From Physocladia obscura (taxonomy: Eukaryota > Chytridiomycota > Chytridiomycetes > Chytridiales > Chytriomycetaceae), in NCBI GenBank assembly GCA_027596945.1, contig JADGJH010001278.1, forward strand, positions 1 through 10,925: a stretch of 10,925 nt of DNA, in the 5' to 3' direction. Shown here in pieces: positions 1 to 7,403 of the stretch. Both the position numbers and the translations under genes were made by a program. The notes below the pieces were generated by a model. It worked only from the letters and a program-made list of their open reading frames with translations, was not told the origin of the DNA and ran no database searches. Numbering within the stretch: position 1 is the first letter of the stretch; every line of letters begins with the position of its first letter.

Positions 1-603
1 CTTTTTCCGTTGTCGCTTATTTTGATTTGGAAATCTGCTGTTGCTACTAGATGGTGCCACCAGCTCTTCTTTACTTTTCAAAGAAGAGCATGCGCTTGCA
101 AGCTCCCCAGAAAACGAAAAATTAAGGCCAGTTACACTTGACAGAGAAGGTTGGGGGGCAACAATACTTGATGATGCTGATGATGAAGAGGAAGGATGCA
201 CTGAGGGTGATGATGATGATGATTGAGGATACATAGTTAGTGCAAGCGCCTGAGCGGCAGCAGCTTGCAGTGCCAACGCGTCGCTTTGTGCTTGTGCATC
301 CACGTTCGTGGCTGTGCTTGTAGCGAAGTACGGATTGTCGAGACCCATGATTTCTGCTAACGATTCAGATTTCAATGGAGTGCTGATGCTATTGCTACTG
401 CTGCTGCTACTGCTATTATGGTTAATGTTGCTTGTTAACTGTGGTACTATTGGCATTTGCTTAGCGTCGTAATTTTGATGGCTGTTACTACTACTACTGT
501 TGTTGTTTTCGTAGAAGCCACTGTTTCGGCGTGTATTCAGGTTTTGCTCAAACGGACCTTGTCCTGCTGCTGCCAGCCCTTCGCCAATGAATTCCACCCC
601 ATT
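1..603 (-). CDS. Partial Ser/Asn/Ala-rich protein, probably transcription-factor-like, running off the left edge
   Basis: On the minus strand one frame is open from 603 to the window edge (201 codons) and is preceded directly by TAG (604-606). No Met lies at its 5' end, so it either starts at an internal ATG (455 or 347) or is an internal exon whose acceptor is that TAG; a TAGTAAC sequence 18 nt upstream resembles a branch site. The product has Asn/Ser runs, the segment LKSESLAEIMGLDNPYF, an Ala/Gln-rich stretch, long Ser runs, and ends at the edge in the basic cluster NKRQRKK. A basic cluster after low-complexity sequence resembles the entry to a bZIP basic region or a nuclear localisation signal, but the decisive part lies outside the window. 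It could be a separate gene or a 3' exon of the bZIP gene at 728-1978. Coding status is supported by the clean open frame and biased composition; the function is unknown. Confidence 0.5.
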
Positions 604-727
604 CTATTTAATTATTTGTTACTAAAAAAATATCGATTCATACAATTTAAAAATTTTTTTTTCCTTTTTTTCTTTTGTTCCAGCATTGGCGCTTGCTTCG
701 CTCGCTTGGCATTTTTTTGTTTGTACA

Positions 728-1978
728 TTACATCACTTCGCTTTTCCACGCTGCACTCAAGATTAAAAAATTATCTCTTCGCTCGATTTTTTTGAATTGC
801 GAATGCAGCACCTCAAAATAAATATCACGCAACGACTTTTTGCGGACAGAAGGATCGAGTTCCTGGCGCAATAAAATAATTTCCATTTCATATTCGAGGA
901 GACGACGTTCGAGAAGTTCAGTTTTGTCTTCGAGATCTTTGGTCGATAGTTCAAGGGCCTGCTGCTTCATTTTTTTTTTCGCGCGGAAGCGGGCTGAAGC
1001 TTCTGTATTTCGTTTGCGTTTGTCGATTTCTGATTCTGTTTTGAAAGTGACTACATGCTGTTGCTGCTGGTCGGAGTTGCCAGCGGTGGTGGTGGTCGAG
1101 GAAAGTGAAAGCTGGTAGGGCATAAGAGAAAGGGGATCGAGAGAGTTGAGAGAGTTCAGTGAGTTGAGTGGGTTGAGTGGATTTAGAGGATTCAGTGGAT
1201 TTAGCGGGTTGAGGGGGTTAAGTGGGTTGAGAAAGTCAAGATTGAGTGAGAGAGCGGCGGCCATGGGATCCATGATTTGATTAGTGTTGTTGTTGCTGTT
1301 TTGTTGTTGCTGGTTGGCGGTGTCTTGGTTGTTGCTTGCTGATGCGGAGAAGGCGAGTGACGAGGCAAGGATGGCATGCTGGGTGGCTATGGCAATCTGG
1401 GCGACCGACAGCGGGTGGTTGTGATCGTTGTCATGATCGTGCTGCTGCAGCTGCAAGAGCTGTTGCAGTTGCAGTTGTTGTTGTGGTTCTGTGGGGTGGG
1501 GTTGGGTGGCTGAATGGGACGTTGGATTGCCGTTGTTGCTGTTGTTGTGCAGCCGCCGCTCAACGTCTTCCGCGTCGAGGTCGAGATCGAGGGCGTCGTT
1601 GTCGTCGAGGCCCTCGAGCATCAGCGTCGAGAGGTGCAGCCACGCGTTTTCGTTGGCGCGCAGGTCGACGTCGCCCGCCGTTGCTGCCAGAGGCTGCTTG
1701 CCCTTTGCGCCCCTTGCGCCTCTACTCCGTGTGCCGTCGGTCGCATTCTTTGCCCCGCCGGTGTCGTCGCAGTCGCTGGATGTCGCAGCCGTCCCAACGG
1801 CAATGGCGTCATTTGCTGTAAGCCTACCAAGCCCTCCTCCCACTCCTCTTCCCCCCTCTCTTCTTGCTCCTCGTCCTCCAACCACCGATCCTAACCCATC
1901 GTCACTCCCACTCCCACTCCCGCTCCCGCTCCTGCTCCCGCTGACAAATCCCATCCCTAACCAATCGAACTGCTCCAT
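728..1978 (-). CDS. bZIP transcription factor, CYS3/MetR-like
   Basis: A 416-residue protein starting MEQFDWLGMG. A Gly/Ser-rich N-terminus (SG dipeptides at 14-25) is followed by an acidic segment around 121-140, a Gln-rich tract (166-180), His/Asp/Asn runs, an Asn/Gln stretch (216-235), Asn-Pro-Leu repeats (251-283) and a bZIP from about 319. The basic region reads DKRKRNTEASARFRAKKK: it has the invariant N-x7-R, and the zipper follows at the expected spacing with L-L-L-Y-L in heptad positions (342, 349, 356, 363, 370). The RNTxASARFR signature is that of the fungal CYS3/MetR/Met28 sulfur-regulator group, so a nuclear DNA-binding role is well supported; the target pathway is inferred by family only. 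Low-complexity tracts before the bZIP suggest an activation region. No AATAAA is seen in the 124 nt after the stop, so the annotated 3' end may be wrong: a weak GTGATG donor at 736 could splice to the exon ending at 603. Confidence 0.85.
   Translation of the reverse strand: MEQFDWLGMGFVSGSRSGSGSGSGSDDGLGSVVGGRGARREGGRGVGGGLGRLTANDAIAVGTAATSSDCDDTGGAKNATDGTRSRGARGAKGKQPLAATAGDVDLRANENAWLHLSTLMLEGLDDNDALDLDLDAEDVERRLHNNSNNGNPTSHSATQPHPTEPQQQLQLQQLLQLQQHDHDNDHNHPLSVAQIAIATQHAILASSLAFSASASNNQDTANQQQQNSNNNTNQIMDPMAAALSLNLDFLNPLNPLNPLNPLNPLNPLNPLNSLNSLNSLDPLSLMPYQLSLSSTTTTAGNSDQQQQHVVTFKTESEIDKRKRNTEASARFRAKKKMKQQALELSTKDLEDKTELLERRLLEYEMEIILLRQELDPSVRKKSLRDIYFEVLHSQFKKIERRDNFLILSAAWKSEVM
1130..1228 (-). 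repeat. 9-bp coding minisatellite (Asn-Pro-Leu repeats)
   Basis: Eleven consecutive 9-bp units inside the CYS3-like bZIP gene encode seven NPL, three NSL and one DPL tripeptide (residues 251-283). Synonymous positions vary between units (ctc/cta/ctg, ccc/ccg/cca), so the array is not a fresh expansion and the amino-acid pattern appears to be maintained. A second, smaller repeat in the same gene (1904-1939) encodes alternating Ser-Gly. Confidence 0.9.
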
Positions 1979-2600
1979 TGCTGTCCCTCGCTCGCAAAAC
2001 CGAAGATTTCAAATTCAATTCTTTTTTTTTCGAATTACTCATCCAATTTTTAATTCAAAACAAATATAAAATTTGTTAGAACTGATAAGATAACAACCGA
2101 CACTATTCCAACTTATTGTAGTTGAAAATCACTCCTTTGCATCCATCCACTCTAATTCTCTCAACTTGTCAAACACACACTCCCCCACCACATTCACTCC
2201 TTTCGTTCCGGCCACTCAATAACTCACTTACCTGGCTGTTATCTTTTTCCAATATACAAATAATTATGTTATGCAATATTGATTTTTGTGCCCGGTTTTT
2301 TTGTTTATTTTTTACCTTCTGAAGCAGTAATTTTATAAGGTCAGAGTTGGAACTGGGAGCAAGCAGGCAGACAAGTGGGGTGTGCGCAATAGTAAAAAAG
2401 AAAAATAACGAACGAAGCGAACACAAACGAAATAAAATAAAATAGCTAATTGTGAGAAGGGATAGAAAAAAAGAGGAAACATAATCAAACAATAAAAAAC
2501 CAGAAAAAAAAAAAATCTCGACGAAAAAAAATATTCTCCATCATATTCGCTATAATCACAGCACCGTCGTAATAATAAAGCCACGAATTTCAAATCTCAT
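1979..2600 (-). promoter_or_regulatory. Leader and upstream region of the CYS3-like gene
   Basis: No convincing coding sequence is seen here. The minus strand is GA-rich near 2150-2210 and A/T homopolymer-rich elsewhere. Splice-like signals on the minus strand suggest a spliced 5' leader: a GTAAAA donor at 2315 with an AACAG acceptor ending at 2236 (an 80-nt interval), then a consensus GTAAGTGAG donor at 2231 with possible acceptors near 2083 or just before the ATG. These are only sequence matches. Short frames such as 2169-2492 are Phe/Leu/Ser-rich readings of the A/T tracts and are not called. Confidence 0.3.
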
Positions 2601-2925
2601 TTATATATTAAACCTAATATATTCATTAAAATATGCGTTGTTGTCTTGAGCTATCAACGATTTTCTCAAAAGCTGCTCAAGATCCTTTAGCAACATTTGC
2701 AGTATGGTTTGGTCAAAAATTCTCAAATTCTTACCAAAAAAACGGCATTTGGCTTTCGAATCAAATAAGCTATTGAGCTGTTAAATCACAAAACAAAGTT
2801 TAATATTATTTTTTGGCATGAATATATAAGTCTAATATTATTATTTGCGACGAATATATACCTGTATATCTTTTATCGATATTGACTGTGATTTCGTGGT
2901 AAATCGTCCAAAAATTTCAACGTTT
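2601..2925 (-). pseudogene. Decayed 3' exons of a bZIP-repeat gene, downstream of gene B
   Basis: Two fragments resemble gene C exons. (1) At about 2898-2923 the minus strand reads a segment close to the start of gene C exon 2 (5417-5442); one frame gives LKFLDDLPRN against VQILDDLRVED in C. The acceptor AG found in C is replaced here by AC, and the fragment soon meets a stop. (2) From 2777, directly after an acceptor-like TTTAACAG, 58 codons are open to the TAA at 2601-2603. They begin LNSLFD and contain MLLKDLEQLL, comparable with ALQLKNLDSL of repeat R4 in C; the nucleotide sequence is also similar. The order and strand fit lost downstream exons of gene B, which stops at the matching splice junction. 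It could also be a remnant of a separate copy, or the second fragment could still be spliced into a B transcript. Similarity was judged by eye over short stretches. Confidence 0.5.
2799..2860. repeat. Two imperfect 30-bp direct repeats, 32-bp period
   Basis: Copies at 2799-2828 and 2831-2860 match at 25 of 30 positions, both beginning TxTAATATTATT and ending GAATATATA, with a 2-nt spacer. They lie in the putative intron between the two decayed fragments. No function is evident. Confidence 0.6.
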
Positions 2926-2976
2926 CGCAAGATAGAAAACTTTTGAAAACTCAACACGACCAGATCAAATTAACTT

Positions 2977-2996
2977 CGATAATACTTACTTTATCG
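2977..2996. promoter_or_regulatory. Inverted CGATAA/TTATCG pair (possible GATA-type sites)
   Basis: CGATAA at 2977-2982 and its exact complement TTATCG at 2991-2996 form a dyad with an 8-nt spacer. Each arm contains the GATA-factor core GATAA. It lies downstream of gene B and upstream of the CYS3-like gene, about 1 kb from that gene's ATG, so a regulatory role is only a possibility. Confidence 0.25.
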
Positions 2997-3147
2997 TAGT
3001 TTTACTATTCGGATTTGGTGAGTTTATTATTGAAATGCCACAATCTTGAAGTTTTTTTTTGTCGGTTGTTTTCAACAGAATTTCCAGGTGCGAAGATTTT
3101 CAGATGCATTCAGAAGAGGTTTGGACATTCCTTTCGTAAGTCCACAC

Positions 3148-3153
3148 TTTATT
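3148..3153 (-). terminator. Poly(A) signal of gene B
   Basis: AATAAA on the minus strand, about 98 nt after the stop of the bZIP gene B (3251). A long purine-rich homopolymer on the plus strand (about 3180-3207) lies between the stop and the signal. This supports transcription of B ending before the decayed exons. Confidence 0.45.
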
Positions 3154-3250
3154 ATACCAGTTCAAAAAAAGAAAGAACACAAAAAAAAAAAAAAAAAGAA
3201 AAAAAAATTATGAAAAAAATTTTAATTTTTCTTTTTCGTCAGCAGCCACC

Positions 3251-3976
3251 TTATGTATCACCACCAACCTTTAGTTTGTCATCAGGATCGACACACTTTG
3301 AGAACAATGCATACTTGATATTGACAAACTGAATCAATATTTCAGCAGTAGAATTCGTCTCTTGGAAACAACATGGCTGCCGCCACTTGATTGATAATTT
3401 GATCAATTCGTTGATAAAATCGGGTAGGTGTTTTATCAAATAAGGAGAAAACGAAAGATGCATCCACAAGCTGTTCAGTTTTTGTAGCCAGGGATCGGTA
3501 AAATGACCATGCGAACTTTGTTGCTCCAATCCACAAAAATTTTCTAACATCTGAAAAGGGTTCAATTCGACAACTGGCAGAGCAGATACCAAGTCGCACA
3601 AGTCACTGACGTTTGGAAATTGTGTGAATGCAGCAGCAGCAGCAGCACTGGAAGCGGCGACAGCTTGCTTGAGTTCAGCGTTTTCACGCTTGCGCTCATC
3701 AATGGCAGCTTCCAATTGCGTTGTTCGCGCAACGAGAATGTCAACAAAACTCATGTCCGCTGTTATTACTTTTGTTGCCAAAATTGAACTTGATTGTTGC
3801 GTTAGTGAATGTGACAGAGCCCATTTTGCAGCAAGTTTGGCCAGTCGAGACTCAAGCTCAGAAATACGAAAATCTTTACGTCTGCGAAATTCCAGTTGGT
3901 ATTTGCGGTTTTGGCGAGCACGATGCTCGGCTGCAGCTTCAGGGGAAAGATTGAGTTTTGGCCGGCCTCGTTTCAT
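3251..3976 (-). CDS. bZIP transcription factor with AT-hook-like N-terminus and one C-terminal helical unit (gene B)
   Basis: A 241-residue, single-exon protein. It starts MKRGRPKLNL, which includes the AT-hook core RGRP. The basic region RQNRKYQLEFRRRK has the invariant Asn23 and Arg31 and the Q-x-x-F-R pattern of fungal Yap/Pap1 factors. Leu41 and Leu48 begin a zipper that soon breaks; a second coiled-coil-like segment follows at 76-106 (ILVARTTQLE, then RKRENAELKQ). Residues 160-235 match the C-terminal unit of genes C and D: L-x-x-L near 167, FINELIKLSI, then IQFVNIKYALFSKC. The reading frame ends five residues after the place where the homologous unit of C is spliced (after DDKLK), where a poor GTTGGT replaces the donors used in C and D, so the C-terminus is probably truncated. 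A nuclear DNA-binding role is well supported; targets are unknown. Start chosen because gene C begins with the same MKRGRPKLNL. Confidence 0.85.
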   Translation of the reverse strand: MKRGRPKLNLSPEAAAEHRARQNRKYQLEFRRRKDFRISELESRLAKLAAKWALSHSLTQQSSSILATKVITADMSFVDILVARTTQLEAAIDERKRENAELKQAVAASSAAAAAAFTQFPNVSDLCDLVSALPVVELNPFQMLENFCGLEQQSSHGHFTDPWLQKLNSLWMHLSFSPYLIKHLPDFINELIKLSIKWRQPCCFQETNSTAEILIQFVNIKYALFSKCVDPDDKLKVGGDT

Positions 3977-4251
3977 GTTGGATTAACTTGAATAAGTAAT
4001 TTTTTTCAGCGACGAAATTCGAAATCACAAAAATTAAAATTTTTGGTGAAATTAAAGAGTGTATGACAACACCTGGAGTTTTTTGAGTTTCTTTTACAAA
4101 TTATGATAATAAGTGTCCCTACAATAAACTTTACGCATAGCAATTGTAAAACGGCATATAACTTAATGTGTCATGAAAGCTAATTTTGTATAAAAGATTA
4201 TTTCAAACTTTTATTAACCCTTAAATAAATCGCAATTAATAAAAAACATAT
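3977..4251 (-). promoter_or_regulatory. Intergenic region: 3' end of gene C and promoter of gene B
   Basis: This is 275 bp of AT-rich sequence without coding potential. AATAAA on the minus strand at 4210-4215 lies about 40 nt past the stop of gene C and is its likely poly(A) signal. TTTTTTCAGCGA at 4001-4012 (TCGCTGAAAAAA on the coding strand), 25 nt before the gene B ATG, recurs exactly at 6674-6685 upstream of gene C. Confidence 0.5.
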
Positions 4252-6235
4252 TTATAGTTTTCTCCGAAGAAGTACATCACGCTCCCGACATGATTCAATT
4301 ATATCCAGCGCAATATACCGATCTTGGGACGAGCACAAGTCTAATATTTGTTTCTTTGTCTGTAATATTTGCACCATGGAGAGTTGTTTAGCTGTTCCAG
4401 TCTGCGTTATGTTTAGCTGCAATGAAATATATATAAAAAAGTATATCAACTTCTAGAATATTAGTCTAAATAACGATTCCGCATACCGAATACAATGTTT
4501 GTAGTTGGTTCACTAGACGATCTGATTTCAAATCTCGCAAGGAATCAAGATTTTTCAGTTGTAAGGCATGATACCCTGATATGATTTCGTCGTGATTGAT
4601 GGGAATATCAATTTTAGGACATTCCATGGCCAACAGAAAGTCATTTTCTACGCGTGAATCGTCAATAATACGTAAAACCTATTTTCAATTTTTTTATTTT
4701 TTTAAATTGTAAACATAAACAGGAATAGTAATAAAAAAAAAACGCAAAAAAAACTCACGTTTCCTTTATCGTCGGCACTGACGCATTTTTCGAGTATCGC
4801 GTACTTGAGATTCATAAAATCCGTTAATCTTCCTGCGAGTTTTTGTTGATCAACACAAACAATTGGTTCAATAGATATTCGGCATAACTCTTCAACAAAG
4901 TCGCTTGAATATGAAGTGAGAGAAGCGATTGAATTCAATCTTGACCGTAATGTATTAAATTTTTCAGTGAGCGAGCCGTCAAAAATTGATTTAAGAGATC
5001 CAGGAGAAATGATTTGCGATTTCACGCTGGCAGGTGGTACTTCGGTCGTTGCTGATGTTGATGTTACCAATACCAAGTAACCTAATTGTTTTGCGTCCTT
5101 TCGCCGGCAGGATTCAATAATTCCCAAAGCAGAATATCGATCTTCTTGAGAGCACATGTTCAAGATTTGATACTTCACTTTTACTAGCTGAATCAAAATT
5201 TTTTGTTTGTGTCCTTTTTCCGTGTTTTTCAGGTTTGCTAAATAAAGTGCCTCCAACTGATGCACCAATTCTTCTCCGTTGTTTTTCTTCAGTGATTCCA
5301 GTTTCATTAATGAATTAGAGCAGAGCCTTTGCTTGTCGTAGGCCGCCAATATGCTGCAGTCTATTTGAGAATCGTCGTTTTCATTATTTATAGCTATTAC
5401 AAATCCGTCCTCAACGCGTAAATCGTCTAAAATTTGGACAACCTGTAGGGTTTTAGTTTACTCAAAATCTCAATCTCTTGCTCCATTCTTTCTTTTTTTT
5501 TCTTTTTTCTTCTTTTTCTTTTACATTATCCTGGTCTTCCAAATCAGTGCATTTCTCGAGAATTGCATACTTGAGTTTCAGAAAGTCAATGAGGCGTTCG
5601 GTTAGAGTATATATATCTTTACAAACAACAGGCTCAATTGAAAGCCGACATAGCTCTTCCACAAAATTATGCGAATACGGTGCCAACGATGAGATCGAAT
5701 TGAGACGGATACGTAGAGTGTTGAATTTTGCAACAAGAGAACCATCAAATATTGACTGGAGGGCCAATCTGGTTATACTGGTGTTATCTCCAACGTGAAT
5801 CATTGAGTACGAGGCGCTGAGCGGTTCGTTGTTAAAGTGATACGGTGAATGCGTTGACTGTTTTTGTTGGTTTTGAAGCAGAGCATTATCAAGTTTGCGT
5901 TGAGCAATGGCAACTTCAAGTTGAGCGATTCTGGCGGAGAGAATCGCAGGCAAATCCATTGAAGCTGTGATTTCAGTTGAGGGAGCTGAAACAGAAGAAA
6001 TAAATTCTCTTGAAGCGGCTGGAAAATCAGCAGCGGTAACTGTTGCCGTGTTAGTTTGAGTTGCGATTGGAGTCGAAGCCAAAACGGTGACCATTTCAGC
6101 AACACGGGCCTCCAGCTCGGCAACGCGGGCTTCTTTGCGGAGGCGAAAATCTTTTTGATGCTGCCTATTTTGCTTTGCAATGTGCGCTGCTGTTTCTCGT
6201 GGCCCCAGATTCAGTTTCGGTCGTCCTCGTTTCAT
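4252..6235 (-). CDS. Four-exon bZIP transcription factor with AT-hook-like N-terminus and four C-terminal helical units (gene C)
   Basis: Exons on the minus strand: 5525-6235, 4759-5442, 4487-4678 and 4252-4416. The introns are 82, 80 and 70 nt, with donors GTAAAA, GTGAGT and GTATGC and acceptors CAG, TAG and CAG. All are phase 0, giving 583 residues. The protein starts MKRGRPKLNL (AT-hook core RGRP). The basic region KQNRQHQKDFRLRK has Asn23 and Arg31 in Yap-like N-x3-Q-x2-F-R form, followed by a short zipper (Leu41, Met48), a Thr/Ser/Ala linker and a second coiled-coil-like segment at 94-124. Four copies of an unrecognised helical unit follow: R1 about 158-237, R2 270-353, R3 385-465, R4 498-576. 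R1 and R3 are close copies (both SIFDGSL, KFNTLR, FVEELCR, LKYAILEKC), and R2 and R4 likewise (QIL, DRY, IIESCR). An in-frame ATG at 6388 would add 51 residues, but gene B starts at the matching MKRGRP, so 6235 is preferred. It is probably a nuclear DNA-binding regulator; the repeats may bind a partner or ligand (inference). Confidence 0.88.
4276..5764 (-). repeat. Duplicated two-unit block within gene C (R1-R2 and R3-R4)
   Basis: The coding segments R1 (5525-5764), R2 (5095-5346), R3 (4759-5001) and R4 (4276-4582, interrupted by the third intron) alternate in similarity. R1 resembles R3 and R2 resembles R4. The connectors also match: ILDDLRVEDGF after R1 and IIDDSRVENDF after R3, each directly following a phase-0 intron. 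This indicates duplication of a two-unit block with its intron. R4 keeps an intron that R2 lacks, so one copy lost or gained it afterwards. Confidence 0.85.
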
Positions 6236-7403
6236 TGCAAATATTTTGTCGAAAAAACTTTTTTTGGCCGACAAATGATTCCAATTCTTAAATAATCCGC
6301 TTGCAAAACTGGTATCCCGCCAAGCGCGTGCACTGTATCGAGCTATCGGAAACCTATTTTCATCAAAGCTTGATCCTTTGCCTTTCAATCAAAATTGTTT
6401 TCAGATCGAAATCAAAACCATCGAGAATGCTGAGATGTTGTGATTATTAATACTTTAGCAATAATAACATTTAATGTTATTCAATGCCAAAACTAAAAGT
6501 CAAACTCGTGGACTTTCGCAGAAGAGGGGTAAGAATTTTCAGGAAGAAGGATCAATGGAATATCAACAATTGAAATATGTATGGCAGAAAACTGGTTTCC
6601 AGCTGACATTCTGTTTGATTTTGCTTTCAGTCTACTGTCAACCGTCTGAAATCTTGATTTCGGGCAGTTATACTTTTTTCAGCGAAAATAAATTTTTTTT
6701 TTGTTGTGTTGAAATCCAGTTTCAGCGAATTCTTCAAAAAATAGGGTTTGTTGAAATTAGAAAATTTCCTTGGCGCTTGGCGTTAGCAATTTGCATAAAG
6801 TAATTGAAAACGTGACATTCAACAAATTGAAAACACATCTCGGAAACGCAATTTTTGGTGTTCATACAATGTGAATGGGAGTCGTAGAGTATATGTATGG
6901 TATGCTTGCTTGATTGTTTTTATTATTGTCATTTTTAATATATATTTTTTAACTCTGCACATACTTCCTGGCTTAATCAAATGAAGAATACGCTAACATC
7001 GACATTTGCAACCAGAGTCATAACCAACTCAAACAGTTTAATATCAAATTCCTGCGACGGAACTAACTGCTGAAAACAATATACCTCTATGTAGAGGGTA
7101 TTTGCAAAAACAGATGGCATCTAACTTAATTTATTGATTAAATAATATTACTATCTATTTGAGTGAGCCACCGTGATCAATAAAGTCAGAAAATGTAATC
7201 GATTCCAGTACCTCCATTGGGTTTTATGAAGAATATGCTAACAAGCAAAATATCGTACAAAAACTAGCCAGAATAATCAAATAAAGAACAAATAAAATTA
7301 CAAACATAGCAGGATGAGGTATTTATTTCATTTTGTATTTTATAAATTATTCTGTGCCGTGTTTTTTGAAATCCGCAGCATGCAAATTTAACAATTTTCT
7401 CAT
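6236..7403. other. Intergenic region between genes D and C
   Basis: About 1.17 kb, AT-rich. Gene D's likely poly(A) signal is AATAAA on the minus strand at 7322-7327, 77 nt past its stop. An open frame on the plus strand (6474-6803, 109 codons) and an overlapping open minus frame of about 60 codons near 6500-6680 have no recognisable domain and are not called. The stretch 6400-6760 contains several TTTCAG occurrences, including the exact 12-mer TTTTTTCAGCGA (6674-6685) shared with the gene B promoter. Near-identical 18-mers ATGAAGAATAYGCTAACA lie at 6981-6998 and 7226-7243. A small dyad CCTCTA-TG-TAGAGG lies near 7084-7097. Upstream regulatory sequence of gene C is expected in the left part. 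Confidence 0.4.

Noticed and set aside
457..795. Plus-strand frame with a polypyrimidine tract and TTCCAG near 684, looking like an acceptor
   Set aside because: The product is Phe/Leu low complexity, and the minus strand carries the better frames on both sides. The tract is an A/T homopolymer region.
1336..2069. Long plus-strand frames (1336-1821, 1491-2069, 1514-1894)
   Set aside because: They are antisense to the GC-rich and repeat-rich part of the CYS3-like gene. Their Cys/Arg/Pro/Ser-rich products mirror its Gly, Gln and Ala codons, and they show no domain.
3015..3332. Plus-strand frame of 105 codons
   Set aside because: It runs through a poly-A tract (Lys run) and overlaps the end of gene B; no recognisable feature.
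4252..5349. Reading 4252-4449 and 4702-5349 as separate small genes
   Set aside because: Their apparent starts are intronic or TTG codons. Phase-compatible splice sites and repeat homology join them into gene C.
6474..6803. Plus-strand frame of 109 codons between genes D and C
   Set aside because: There is no domain, no partner exon and no promoter signal, and an opposite-strand frame is equally open. Kept only as a note in the intergenic entry.
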